Shown in pieces: positions 31,488-40,569 of a DNA stretch of 63,875 bases (positions are counted from its first letter, which is position 1; each line of letters starts with the position of its first letter). A program made the position numbers and the translations under genes. The stretch is from Candidatus Fraserbacteria bacterium (GTDB taxonomy: Bacteria; Bipolaricaulota; Bipolaricaulia; RBG-16-55-9; JAJCYT01): positions 1-63,875 of the forward strand of contig JAJCYT010000041.1 in NCBI GenBank assembly GCA_029262795.1, in the 5' to 3' direction. A model generated the notes under the pieces. It saw only the letters and a list, made by a program, of their open reading frames with translations, had not been told where the DNA came from and made no database searches.

Positions 31488-32570
31488 ATGAAATACAATG
31501 ACCGAATCCAAGCACTGCAGCAAAAAATACAGTCAAACAATCTAGAAGCATTTGCCCTTGCCAGCCAGGAAGGCTCGGAAGGCCCGAATACTCGTTATTT
31601 GACTGGCTTTAAGGGCTCATTTGGCATCACCATTATTACGGCTGACAAATCTTTATTCTTTACCAATGGAATATATATGGAAGCCGCCAAATCTCAACTG
31701 AAGCATATGGACATTCATCCAATTAAGAATATGGAGGCTTTGTCCGATGCGGTTCAAGATCTGGGCTTAAAACAGGTTGGATTAAATGCTTCTCATGTGT
31801 CCTTGGCTTTTTATAATCATCTTAAAGGGGCCGCCCCCTCAGTGGACTTTGTGGCTTGTGACGATTTGGTTGCAGAGCTGAGACAAGCTAAAGACGAGGA
31901 TGAAATTGCCAACATCCGCAAAGCTCAGGCGCTGACCGACAAAACATTTGCCCATATTCTCAACTATATGAAACCTGGGATGAGCGAAAAGGAAATTGCT
32001 TGGGAAATGGAAATGTTCATGCGCAAAAACGGGGCAGATGGCCTGGCTTTCCCAAGTATTGTGGCATCTGGTCCGAATTCATCCTTACCACACCATGAAA
32101 CTGGGGATCGCACCATCCAGGCCAATGATTTTGTGTTGTTCGATTTTGGTGCCAAGTGGGATGGATATTGTTCCGACATGACGCGTACCGTTTGTATGGG
32201 CACACCTTCCGACAAACAAGTTGAAGTCTACAACCTGGTGCTTCAAGCTCAAAAAGCCTCCTTAAATGCCATTCAGGCACAAACTGAAGGAGAACTTGCC
32301 GACCAGGCAGGACGATCCATCATCGAAAATGGTGGTTATGGGGAACAATTCGGCCATGGCACCGGTCATGGTGTTGGTTTGGAAATTCATGAAGCACCAA
32401 GCTTGTCGAATGTACGAAAAAGCACGTTACCAGAAGGCGCAGTGGTCACTGTTGAACCTGGAATTTATTTGGAAGGTTGGGGTGGGGTCCGAATCGAAGA
32501 TCTGGCAGTGGTAACAGCTGATGGGATTGAAAATTTAACTCAAACTCCAAAGGAATTAATCACGCTTTAA
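31488..32570 (+). CDS. M24B Xaa-Pro peptidase (PepQ-like)
   Basis: A 360-residue aminopeptidase P/prolidase-type enzyme. An N-terminal creatinase-like domain (1-130) is followed by the pita-bread domain with two-metal ligands D (FDFGAKWDGYC), D (SDMTRTV), H (HGTGHGVGLEIHE), E (VTVEPGIYL) and E (VRIEDLAVV). It cleaves Xaa-Pro bonds. It runs after the Fur-type gene by 31 bp and overlaps fmt tail to tail by 11 bp. Confidence 0.92.
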   Translation: MKYNDRIQALQQKIQSNNLEAFALASQEGSEGPNTRYLTGFKGSFGITIITADKSLFFTNGIYMEAAKSQLKHMDIHPIKNMEALSDAVQDLGLKQVGLNASHVSLAFYNHLKGAAPSVDFVACDDLVAELRQAKDEDEIANIRKAQALTDKTFAHILNYMKPGMSEKEIAWEMEMFMRKNGADGLAFPSIVASGPNSSLPHHETGDRTIQANDFVLFDFGAKWDGYCSDMTRTVCMGTPSDKQVEVYNLVLQAQKASLNAIQAQTEGELADQAGRSIIENGGYGEQFGHGTGHGVGLEIHEAPSLSNVRKSTLPEGAVVTVEPGIYLEGWGGVRIEDLAVVTADGIENLTQTPKELITL

Positions 32571-33501
32571 AGGCATCAAACAACATGCCTTTTTCCAGAT
32601 GATAGCCGTTGGCAAAATCGCCTGCTCCCATGCGGTCTTTTGATGCGGGTTGAACTTCACTCAGTTCAATCACGCCACGGCCGGTTTGCACCAAAATGAC
32701 TTCGTGGGTTAGTCCAACGATTTCACCAGGGTTTCCTTCTATACTGGACTCATCCACCATATTTGCCTTATGAATTTTAAGTCGGTGATCATTAATAAAC
32801 GTATAGGCGCTTGGAAATGGGCAAGTACCACGAACAAAGCAGTCTAATTGCAAAGCTTCTTTGGACCAATCTACCTGCCCATCCTCTTTTTTGAGCTTAG
32901 GCGCAAGGGTGGCAATACTGTCATCTTGCTGAACTGCTCGAAGTCGCTCTTCAGAAAGTAAATCCAACGTCTCAAGCATCAAGAACGAACCAATTTGGGC
33001 CAACTTGCTTTCAACGGTGATCACATTGTCGTCAGGCTCAATGCGAATTGCTTTTTGAAGCAAAATGGGGCCGGTGTCCACACCAGCTTCCATAAAGAAG
33101 GTGGACACGCCCGTCTGTTTTTCCCCATTCATAATGGCCCAATGAATGGGCGCTGCACCACGATACTTTGGCAGTAAGGACGCATGAAGATTAATCGGCC
33201 CCAGCCTGGGTATATCCAAAATATTTTGGGGAATAATCTGTCCGTATGCACCAACGACAATGGCATCGGGTTTAAAGTCTTGAAGTTGTTCTACAACTTC
33301 GGGTGTTTTGAGTGTTTCGGGTTGAAAAATAGGTAAATTGAGATGGACAGCTTCTTCTTTGACAGGCGGTGGGGTGAGCTTTAGATGACGACCAGATGGG
33401 CGATCCGGCTGGGTAAACACACCTTGAATCTCCACCACTTTGGCCAAAGCACGCAACATGGGCACTGCAAAAATGCCTGATCCCATAAATACAATTTTCA
33501 T
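32560..33501 (-). CDS. fmt: Methionyl-tRNA formyltransferase
   Basis: A 313-residue Fmt. The N-terminus is MKIVFMGSGIFAVPML; the catalytic region GPINLHASLLPKYRGAAPIH contains the conserved N, H and the SLLP loop; and GVDTGPIL carries the conserved Asp. The C-domain (about 205-305) binds the initiator tRNA. It formylates Met-tRNA for initiation and overlaps def by 4 bp in the usual def-fmt order. Confidence 0.95.
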   Translation of the reverse strand: MKIVFMGSGIFAVPMLRALAKVVEIQGVFTQPDRPSGRHLKLTPPPVKEEAVHLNLPIFQPETLKTPEVVEQLQDFKPDAIVVGAYGQIIPQNILDIPRLGPINLHASLLPKYRGAAPIHWAIMNGEKQTGVSTFFMEAGVDTGPILLQKAIRIEPDDNVITVESKLAQIGSFLMLETLDLLSEERLRAVQQDDSIATLAPKLKKEDGQVDWSKEALQLDCFVRGTCPFPSAYTFINDHRLKIHKANMVDESSIEGNPGEIVGLTHEVILVQTGRGVIELSEVQPASKDRMGAGDFANGYHLEKGMLFDAFKA

Positions 33502-34001
33502 ACTTCTGCCTTCTCTTCCCGTTTGACGCGTTCAAATTCTTTCAATACCTGCAACCGCTTTGCTTCGTCAATATGGTCAATAAATAACTTGCCATTTAAA
33601 TGGTCAATTTCGTGCTGAAACACCCGTGCCAACCAATCGGCGGCTTCGAATTCAAAGGTTTCGTTGTCCAGTGTGGTGCCACGAACCCAAATGGTTTCAT
33701 GCCTCATCACTTCAGCCTCAGAACCAGGGATACTTAAGCAGCCTTCGTTGCCCTCTACCATTTCATCGCTGGTTTTGAGGATTTCAGGATTGACCACAAT
33801 TTCAAAATAGTCTTCCGCCTCCAGGTCAACCACAATCAATCGTCGAGACACCCCTACCTGAGGAGCGGCCAAACCGACCCCTTTTTTAAGAGTCAGCGCG
33901 CGCACCATACCATCGGCGAGAGCGCGTACTTCATCATCAATCTCATTAATAGGTTCCGCCACTTGACGCAACACGGGGTCACCGTAATAAACAATGTCCA
34001 T
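33498..34001 (-). CDS. def: Peptide deformylase
   Basis: A 167-residue PDF with the three signature motifs GVGLAAPQVG, EGCLSIPG and QHEIDHLNG (the metal ligands are Cys and the two His). The basic C-terminal extension (KRLQVLKEFERVKREEK) is long. It is the first gene of the def-fmt unit and overlaps fmt by 4 bp. It removes formyl groups from nascent proteins. Confidence 0.95.
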   Translation of the reverse strand: MDIVYYGDPVLRQVAEPINEIDDEVRALADGMVRALTLKKGVGLAAPQVGVSRRLIVVDLEAEDYFEIVVNPEILKTSDEMVEGNEGCLSIPGSEAEVMRHETIWVRGTTLDNETFEFEAADWLARVFQHEIDHLNGKLFIDHIDEAKRLQVLKEFERVKREEKAEV

Positions 34002-34150
34002 GGGATTTATGGTTCCTATACACTCTTTGATAAAAATTCGACCCTATTATCTGACCTGACAAACCGCTTCGCAAGGCGCCCGTCTCGCAATTTGCAAAAA
34101 ATTGAATAAACTACGGCAGCAACGATCAAATATTTAAAGAATGAGAGCGT

Positions 34151-34882
34151 ATGAACAGTTACAACCAGCTTGCCCCATACTATTCATATTTATTTGAAGG
34201 CAGTTATGAAGAAGTTCAAAATGAGGAAGTGGATTGGCTAAATGAGTTTTTTCAAGCCAATCAAATTTCAACTGTTCTTGATAGCAGCTGCGGAGATGGT
34301 TTTCATGCCATCCCATTGGCTCAACGTGGCTATCACCTCACTGGGTCAGACATCAGTCGAGGGATGATCCGACAAGCCAAATTAAACGCCCTTCAAGCTG
34401 GGGTTCATTTTCCACTTCATGTGCTTGATTTTTGCGAGTTAGACAAACTGTTTTCGCCAACAAGTTACGAGGTGGTTCTCGCATTGGGCCACAGTCTGAT
34501 GCACCTTTTGGATGCTGCAAAGACGCAACAAGCACTTGTTCAAATGAAAAGGGTTTTAAAGCAAAATGGTCTTCTAATTTTAGATTTCCCCGATTTTGAA
34601 TCGCTTGAAAATAACAGACTTTCAAATGGCTTTGTGGCTGAAGAAGATGGCAAAACACACCTGTTTGTAAGCCATTGGGACCTTCAGGGAGACATTGTTT
34701 ACTTGAATTTCTACCGCATCGTCAGCAGAGGAAAACGTGCCAGAACAACCAAGTACACCATCCCGATTCGCCATTGGAAGCTTAATGAATTTCAAAAACT
34801 TCTTGAAATCGCGGGCTTTCGCATCATTGAACAGGAAAAAGCCATTGGTGGTAAAGGCCACTACCTGATTGCACAATCATGA
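34151..34882 (+). CDS. Class I SAM-dependent methyltransferase
   Basis: A 243-residue Rossmann methyltransferase: motif I TVLDSSCGDGFHAIPLAQRG, acidic loop LTGSDISRGMIRQA, motif IV YEVVLALGHSLMHLL and motif post-IV LKQNGLLILDFPDF. The substrate is unknown. It overlaps the ligase gene by 4 bp (ATGA), so it may act on a lipoate- or biotin-related route, but that is weak. Confidence 0.88.
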   Translation: MNSYNQLAPYYSYLFEGSYEEVQNEEVDWLNEFFQANQISTVLDSSCGDGFHAIPLAQRGYHLTGSDISRGMIRQAKLNALQAGVHFPLHVLDFCELDKLFSPTSYEVVLALGHSLMHLLDAAKTQQALVQMKRVLKQNGLLILDFPDFESLENNRLSNGFVAEEDGKTHLFVSHWDLQGDIVYLNFYRIVSRGKRARTTKYTIPIRHWKLNEFQKLLEIAGFRIIEQEKAIGGKGHYLIAQS

Positions 34883-35625
34883 CGAATTGGCGCCTGATTG
34901 TAGAAACTTCCGTTGAATCTCCCCAAGTTGCTTTAGCATTCGATGAAGCATTATTACAGCAACCCCAACCGACATTAAGAATTTGGCAAAATCGACCTTG
35001 TGTTGTACTGGGACGCTTCGATGTGAGACTCCCTGACATTGAAAAAGCGATTCATGTCTTTCAGCAGGAAAATATGGCCTTGTTAAAACGGACCAGTGGT
35101 GGCACAGCCGTTTGGCATAGTGACGGGGTATTGAATGTGTCCGTGTTTGTCCCACAATCTTTGGCACCCTCAGGTGTCCATGAATCGTTCGAGGCCTTGG
35201 CTGAAGGCATGATTAAAGGTCTAAAACTTCTCGATATAAAAGCTGGATTCGGTCAAGTCCCTGGCACTTATTGCGATGGACCTCATAACTTGATTGTCGA
35301 TGGCAAAAAAGTAGCGGGATTGGCACAAACTAGGCGACGCGGTGGGGTGTTGGTTCATGCAAGCATTTTGGTGAATCTGAATTTGGACTTGATGCACGAT
35401 TGGATCGAGCGATTTTATGCCGAAGCAGGCGCTCCTCAATCCTTTGCGAGAGATAAAGTAATCACCTTAAATCAGGCTTGTGATGGTTCCATTGGTTTTC
35501 AAGATGTTGTTGAGGCCATGGCTCAAGGTTATTCAAACGATGATGTTTTCTTAAATCAAGAATCTTTTACTGAAAAAGAGATTGCTTTTTCAAAAATACT
35601 GTCCTCAGAAATCCTTTTAGCATAA
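34879..35625 (+). CDS. Lipoate-protein ligase A family
   Basis: A 248-residue BPL/LplA/LipB-fold protein: KRTSGGTAVWHSDGVLNVSV (RRxxGGGxVxHxxGxLN-like) and DGPHNLIVDGKKVAGLAQTR, with the catalytic Lys in GKKVAG. LplA and LipM-like octanoyltransferases share these; the motif set favours a lipoate/octanoate transfer function. It pairs with the methyltransferase through a 4-bp overlap. A terminator follows. Confidence 0.85.
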   Translation: MTNWRLIVETSVESPQVALAFDEALLQQPQPTLRIWQNRPCVVLGRFDVRLPDIEKAIHVFQQENMALLKRTSGGTAVWHSDGVLNVSVFVPQSLAPSGVHESFEALAEGMIKGLKLLDIKAGFGQVPGTYCDGPHNLIVDGKKVAGLAQTRRRGGVLVHASILVNLNLDLMHDWIERFYAEAGAPQSFARDKVITLNQACDGSIGFQDVVEAMAQGYSNDDVFLNQESFTEKEIAFSKILSSEILLA

Positions 35626-35628
35626 AAA

Positions 35629-35658
35629 GAAAGGGGCTGGAGTGATCCAGCCCCTTTC
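35629..35658. terminator. Bidirectional intrinsic terminator
   Basis: A 12-bp perfect stem (GAAAGGGGCTGG / CCAGCCCCTTTC) with a 6-nt loop, between convergent genes. On the minus strand a TTTTT run follows the stem; on the plus strand the arm itself ends CTTTC. It probably serves both the ligase gene and the secreted CARDB protein. Confidence 0.8.
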
Positions 35659-35677
35659 ATAAAGCTGTGCCGGTTTA

Positions 35678-37393
35678 TCAACGCAACACAGCCAACTTTT
35701 TAATGTTGCTTTGAATTGTTTTGCCAAACTGATCTTCAACTGTGATTACATACAAATAAACGCCATTTGAAACACGTTGTCCATCTTGACTTAGGAGATT
35801 CCAAGACAAGGTGTTGCCGGCAGTCATGCCGCTGTCGAAAACCATGTTGCCAGACAGATTGAACACTTTTATCTGGGCACTTTGTATCGAGGCGCCTGTC
35901 AGGGAAATTTGAATTTCATTAGAAAATTGTAAAGCTTGGACCTGATTCAAACTGAGTGAAATGAGATTTGGCACCGAAGCCATGATGACATCGCCACTTC
36001 TCAGACGAATATTGAGTGTGCCACCTACATCTGTTGCACTGCGACAATTCAAAGACACTTCCACACGCGCGGAACCTGTAATAGGCAAACGTGTCGTGTT
36101 GCCATTGGCTCTAATTCGCAAAATGGTGTTACTGGCATGTTTTGTAGAGATAGAAGCAATTGTAGCATCTTCGGACAAAAGGAAACTCACCACAGATTGA
36201 CCAGAGCGACCACAAGACCCATTGATGTTGCTGATCGGACGAACATTGCCATTGCCACCAATGCGGATGATTGTAACATCCATATTGTTACGCTCGTTAG
36301 TTTCTTCTACCACATCCGTTGGATCGACCTTCACTTTGATGGCAATACCAGTCAGTTCGCTCAATGTCACATCCAAGCGGTTCAGCATTGCTCGGGTGAT
36401 TTCGATTGTTTCACGACGACTGTCACCGGGTTCAAGACTGCGAAGTCCATCCTGTTCGGTATGAATAAAGCGTTCATCACTGGCATCTTCATTAACGGCA
36501 ATCCCCCCCCAGACGCGGAAGGGGCCTGAGGCTTCAGTGCCTCGATTGCTGACCACCACACCCACGATGATGCCGTTGGTGCCATCCACATCAATGTCAG
36601 TGGGTTCCAGGGTGTCTACCCGAATGATCAGATCTGGGCCCTCTCCTGGATCTGCACCTGTGCCTACAGGGATGGTGGTTGAGGCTTGATTGTTGCTTTC
36701 GTTGGTTTCCTCAACTTGATTGGCAGGGTCCACCTTCACCTTAATCACCAGGCGAGTGTGATTGCCGAGGTCGATGTCCAATTCTTCCAGCAATTCTCGA
36801 GTGACCTCCATGGTGCCACGGCGAGATTCACCTGGATCAAGACCTTCGGATTCCAATCGCTCCACATGTGCAAATCGATCACCGTCAGGATCCAGACCCA
36901 ATCCGGCACCTACCCATACGTTAAAGGGACCAGAAGGTTCATTGCCATTGTTTGTAAGAAAAAAAGCAACGAGAATGCCCTCATCAAAATTGTCATTAAT
37001 TCGATTGGGATTGATGCTATCCAAACGAATCAGTAAGTCGGGTCCGACTTCGACCACAAAAGGTTCTCCAATGGCCCCATTGTGACATTGGCTTCTTACC
37101 TGTTCGTCGGTGTCTAACTTGCGAGCTGCATTTAACAACAAGCGAGAGTCTTCTCGGTTTGGGTTGCCATCACAGGGACGGGCAACGTCGGACAGGAACA
37201 AAGATCGTTCGCTCAAATCCACCCCACCGCCTAAGGCGCGAATGAGGAAAAAATAATCCTGTAGTGTGAATTCATGGTCCAAATTGGTATCCCCAATAAT
37301 GGGTGAAACTTCTACGGGGTCAACGGTTTGGGCAAAAGCCCAGAAGGGCAGAGCAAGGATCACAAGCAGATTTAACACAAAAAAACGTTTCAT
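35678..37393 (-). CDS. Secreted dockerin-like/CARDB/FlgD-like surface protein
   Basis: A 571-residue protein with a signal peptide (1-21, ending WAFAQ). A dockerin-like calcium segment (about 33-92: GDTNLDHEFTLQDYFFLIRAL, then an N-rich second loop) is followed by two CARDB repeats. These span about 117-243 and 253-382; each opens GPDL(L/I)IR(L/V)D and ends IKVKVDP....EETNE.NN. A C-terminal FlgD-like Ig domain (about 490-571) ends NGVYLYVITVEDQFGK and carries a positively charged tail, the format of many secreted sorting or scaffold tails. No catalytic motif is visible. It could be an adhesive or scaffold protein. Confidence 0.85.
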   Translation of the reverse strand: MKRFFVLNLLVILALPFWAFAQTVDPVEVSPIIGDTNLDHEFTLQDYFFLIRALGGGVDLSERSLFLSDVARPCDGNPNREDSRLLLNAARKLDTDEQVRSQCHNGAIGEPFVVEVGPDLLIRLDSINPNRINDNFDEGILVAFFLTNNGNEPSGPFNVWVGAGLGLDPDGDRFAHVERLESEGLDPGESRRGTMEVTRELLEELDIDLGNHTRLVIKVKVDPANQVEETNESNNQASTTIPVGTGADPGEGPDLIIRVDTLEPTDIDVDGTNGIIVGVVVSNRGTEASGPFRVWGGIAVNEDASDERFIHTEQDGLRSLEPGDSRRETIEITRAMLNRLDVTLSELTGIAIKVKVDPTDVVEETNERNNMDVTIIRIGGNGNVRPISNINGSCGRSGQSVVSFLLSEDATIASISTKHASNTILRIRANGNTTRLPITGSARVEVSLNCRSATDVGGTLNIRLRSGDVIMASVPNLISLSLNQVQALQFSNEIQISLTGASIQSAQIKVFNLSGNMVFDSGMTAGNTLSWNLLSQDGQRVSNGVYLYVITVEDQFGKTIQSNIKKLAVLR

Positions 37394-37702
37394 TTATCCC
37401 CCTACAAAAATCTATTGATACATTTCCAAATGGATAAGGAACACGTGTGGCAGATTGCTCACACCCTAAAAATGTCTCAAAAAATCAGAACCTGATTGGA
37501 TCTGCTGATTGAAATATCAAACAGAAATGATGTTTAAATAAAAAATGTGTGTTTCTTCAAATCCACCCCCATTGAATGAATTCACAGACTTTCGTCCATG
37601 TTAGAAACACACTAGCCAAGGCTCAGTATAAGAGCTATAGAATGGAGGTAAAAGCGTTGATGTCTATCTTTTGTTGGACATGTGGGAGTTGACTTTTCAC
37701 CT
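37394..37702. other. Intergenic gap between two secreted-protein genes
   Basis: About 310 bp between two minus-strand genes. I see no small gene, RNA or clear promoter pair; the CARDB gene's promoter should lie in its left part. Confidence 0.5.
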
Positions 37703-38989
37703 TCAGTGTGTGGTCCACTCTAAGGGTTGATTGGCTAAAGGCAAGCCATTTTGAAACATCACTTCGGTTGTTTGAATTTTGACAGACACCTCTCCCGTAT
37801 CCGTATTCCAACCTACGACATTTCGATAAGTAATATCTGGGCTGCCAAGGCGGATAAGGCTCGCCACAAACTTCATTTTTTCAAGCAATACAATTTTACC
37901 TGAGTGAGCTTCAATACGTTGTGCGCGTCGGAGCATGGCAAATGTGTTACGAGTATAGGCTTGAAATGTTGTGGCGAAATCTTCGTGATCATTGGTCATT
38001 CCATAGCTAAAAAAACTATTGGATTCATCTCGGAAGGAATCTGCAGCGCTTAACGCAAAGTGGTCTTGATCAGCCCTCGAATCCGCAGAAAGCCGGATCC
38101 AGTTTGAGTTGAGTCGGTTGTCAAAAAAACTGTTTTGAATAGCATGGGCTGCCTCATGATAAAAAACTTCGGTAAAAAACCTCAGGTCTCGCACATTGAG
38201 AACGCGAATCACACCAACACCTGTAAACAATCCCGCAACCTCTTCGCTGGCGTCTTCAAAAATGACCTGTGTAATACGCCCCAGCAAATTAAGTGGCAAG
38301 CTTCTCACCATTGAAAGTAACACCCCACAATAGGGTTCTGTAGGCTCTGGAGCTTCGGGTGTTTTGGTCACAAATAAAGTTGGGAATTCAATGAAAATTT
38401 TGGAACAATTGGTTTCGGGTGATTCAAGGGGGTGACCAAACATGCTGACACTGTTACCATCCTCATCTGTGCGTACAATCAAAACCTCAACTTGGTGCCC
38501 AGCCACTTGATTTTCTCTGCCAACTGAGATGGAAACGTCATCTGAGAAAATCCCTACTGCCAAAGAGATGCTCCCATCTTGTAACCAGTTATTCCAAATT
38601 CGATTGTTTTGTAAAGTCACGTTTTCGGATCGAAACAAACCAATACCCACTTCGGCATTAAATTCGATAAGATTGTTGTTTATTTTTAAATGATTAGACT
38701 GAGACATTTCGATCGCACGTCTATTGTCATGAATATGGCAATTTTCAACCGTTACATTTTGTGTGTTTGACAAAGCAATGCCAATACCGGCTGAAAAAAC
38801 TTCGCAGTTTCTAATCACCACAAACTGAGATGTGTTTTCGAGAATTACCCCAAATTCCCTTCCTTGACCGTCAATTCGAAATCTTTCTATAATATAAGGA
38901 TCTTCTTCTGTACCACTGCCTAGAAAAACTCCATTGGCAGCTTCAAATTCATCATTGCTTTCAATTTCGATGGGTAGCCGATCAAACAA
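37703..38989 (-). CDS. Right-handed beta-helix protein fused to a HEXXH metallopeptidase-like domain
   Basis: 428 residues from the TTG at 38989; the gene probably began further upstream at 39097 (see the signal-peptide segment). Residues about 20-165 hold NosD/beta-helix repeats (VIRNCEVFSAGIGIALSN, VTVENCHIHDNRRAIEMS, LKINNNLIEF, VTLQNNRIWNN). A second part holds a zinc site H278-E-A-A-H282 in FFTEVFYHEAAHAIQ. Downstream, an EDFATTFQAYTR segment (E336) resembles the third-ligand glutamate of gluzincin-type domains. The beta-helix could bind a surface polymer and the zinc domain could cut it. This is a strong candidate for a new domain combination; peptidase activity is inferred from motifs only. 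Confidence 0.75.
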   Translation of the reverse strand: MFDRLPIEIESNDEFEAANGVFLGSGTEEDPYIIERFRIDGQGREFGVILENTSQFVVIRNCEVFSAGIGIALSNTQNVTVENCHIHDNRRAIEMSQSNHLKINNNLIEFNAEVGIGLFRSENVTLQNNRIWNNWLQDGSISLAVGIFSDDVSISVGRENQVAGHQVEVLIVRTDEDGNSVSMFGHPLESPETNCSKIFIEFPTLFVTKTPEAPEPTEPYCGVLLSMVRSLPLNLLGRITQVIFEDASEEVAGLFTGVGVIRVLNVRDLRFFTEVFYHEAAHAIQNSFFDNRLNSNWIRLSADSRADQDHFALSAADSFRDESNSFFSYGMTNDHEDFATTFQAYTRNTFAMLRRAQRIEAHSGKIVLLEKMKFVASLIRLGSPDITYRNVVGWNTDTGEVSVKIQTTEVMFQNGLPLANQPLEWTTH

Positions 38990-39028
38990 CTCTATTGATT
39001 GTAAGGAATTTGCACTAAGATCAAGTGT

Positions 39029-39097
39029 TGATTAAATGGCAATGAGTGAAAAAAGGAGGGGATAAAGCAACCATTTTGTGCGCGGAATTTTATACAT
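39029..39097 (-). other. Signal-peptide segment cut off by an in-frame TAA
   Basis: In frame with the beta-helix gene, the minus strand from ATG 39097 reads MYKIPRTKWLLYPLLFSL, a normal Sec signal, then a TAA stop at 39032-39034, then STLDLSANSLQSIELFDRL, joining the downstream protein without shift. A GGAG SD lies 4 bp before that ATG. A single base change would restore a complete secreted protein of about 464 residues. Confidence 0.8.
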
Positions 39098-39276
39098 CGG
39101 ACTCCATTTTATGATATTTGATAACGTCTATTCGTCCATGACAAAACATTAAATGATAACTCGTTTCTTAGGTTTCACGCAAGAAGTCTTCATCGAATTT
39201 TGCCACTTGGATATCAGAATATGTAATATGGTGCATTCATCCATAGCTACAAAGATCGTTAAGGAGGCATTAGAAA

Positions 39277-40527
39277 ATGGAATCACATCAAAACTGTCCT
39301 ATGACAGAGCTTGGGACTGCGTTTGATCCTTTTGCGATCAATTATCTCTCCGATCCATTTCCGTTTTTGGCAAGGGCACGATCCGAAGAACCCATTTTCT
39401 ACAGCCCAGAAATTGACTATTGGATTGTCACCAAATACGAAGACATCAAAGCGATTTTTCATAATCATAAAGTTTTTACAGCCGAAAACACCATCTCACC
39501 TATCGTGCCATTTTCTGATGATGTGCTCAACTTGCTGAAGGATGAGGGTTACACACCCCAGCCAGTGTTGTCAAACAATGTTCCCCCAAGCCACACACGA
39601 ATTCGATCAAAGGTCAACACGTTGTTCACGCCAAAGCGAGTCAACGATTTTGCATCAGACATTGAACGATTGATCAATAGGCAAATTGACAAATTCATTA
39701 ATCAGGGCAAAGGTGATATCGTTGCCGAGATGACCTATGATTTACCGGCGTTGGTCTTGTTTCATATTCTGGGTGTGCCACCTGAAGATGTGCCTCAGGT
39801 CAAGGCGTGGGCAGGCAAGCGAATCAAACTCTATTACGGAAAACCAACACCTGATGAACAGATTGAAATGGCTCGTAATCTGGTCCTCTTTTGGAAATAC
39901 ACACAGGCATTGGTTCAGGACAAACTTAAAGCGCCTCAAGACGATCTGACCAGCGATCTCATCCGTCTTCGAGATGGCGATGACAGCATTTTGACGATCA
40001 ATGAAATCACAAGTTGTATGATTACCTTGTTGGTCGCAGGTCACGAAACCACCACCGCACAAATGACCAACGGCATTTTTCATTTGCTTTCTAATCGTGA
40101 TAAATGGATTCAATTGTGTGAAAACCCTGATCTGGTGAAAAATACGATAGAAGAAATGCTGCGATACGATCCATCAGTTTGCGCATGGAGGCGAGTGGCA
40201 CGTGAAGCAATAGATATTAAAGGTGTTCACATTCCAAAAGATGCGAATGTGATGCTCATGCTCAATTCCGCCAACCGCGATGATGCTGTGTTTGAATTTC
40301 CTGATCAATTTGACCTGGAACGTCAAAATGCCCACAATCACCTGGCTTTTGGTCATGGCATTCACTTTTGTGTGGGTGCTCCAATTGCTCGGCTTGAGTT
40401 AAATATTGCATTCGAAACATTGGTTCAACGGCTTCCAAATTTACGATTGGTACCAGATCAAAAGTTAGAATTTGTTCCCAATATTTCCTTTAGAAGTCCC
40501 ATCTCTTTATTGCTGGAGTGGGATTAA
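39277..40527 (+). CDS. Cytochrome P450
   Basis: A 416-residue bacterial P450. It has the I-helix LLVAGHETTTAQ, the K-helix E-x-x-R in EEMLRYDP and the heme loop FGHGIHFCVGAPIARLE with C365 as the axial ligand. No signal or membrane anchor, so soluble. Substrate unknown. It precedes hutU by 42 bp on the same strand and may be in the hut operon; no redox partner gene lies nearby. Confidence 0.93.
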   Translation: MESHQNCPMTELGTAFDPFAINYLSDPFPFLARARSEEPIFYSPEIDYWIVTKYEDIKAIFHNHKVFTAENTISPIVPFSDDVLNLLKDEGYTPQPVLSNNVPPSHTRIRSKVNTLFTPKRVNDFASDIERLINRQIDKFINQGKGDIVAEMTYDLPALVLFHILGVPPEDVPQVKAWAGKRIKLYYGKPTPDEQIEMARNLVLFWKYTQALVQDKLKAPQDDLTSDLIRLRDGDDSILTINEITSCMITLLVAGHETTTAQMTNGIFHLLSNRDKWIQLCENPDLVKNTIEEMLRYDPSVCAWRRVAREAIDIKGVHIPKDANVMLMLNSANRDDAVFEFPDQFDLERQNAHNHLAFGHGIHFCVGAPIARLELNIAFETLVQRLPNLRLVPDQKLEFVPNISFRSPISLLLEWD

Positions 40528-40569
40528 ACAACATTATAAACTCGAATCCAAATTGGATAAGGAGGCGGT

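Noticed and set aside
39032..39034. Recoding of the in-frame stop (selenocysteine or pyrrolysine)
   Set aside because: The codon is TAA, not TGA or TAG, and lies in a signal peptide; mutation or error is simpler.
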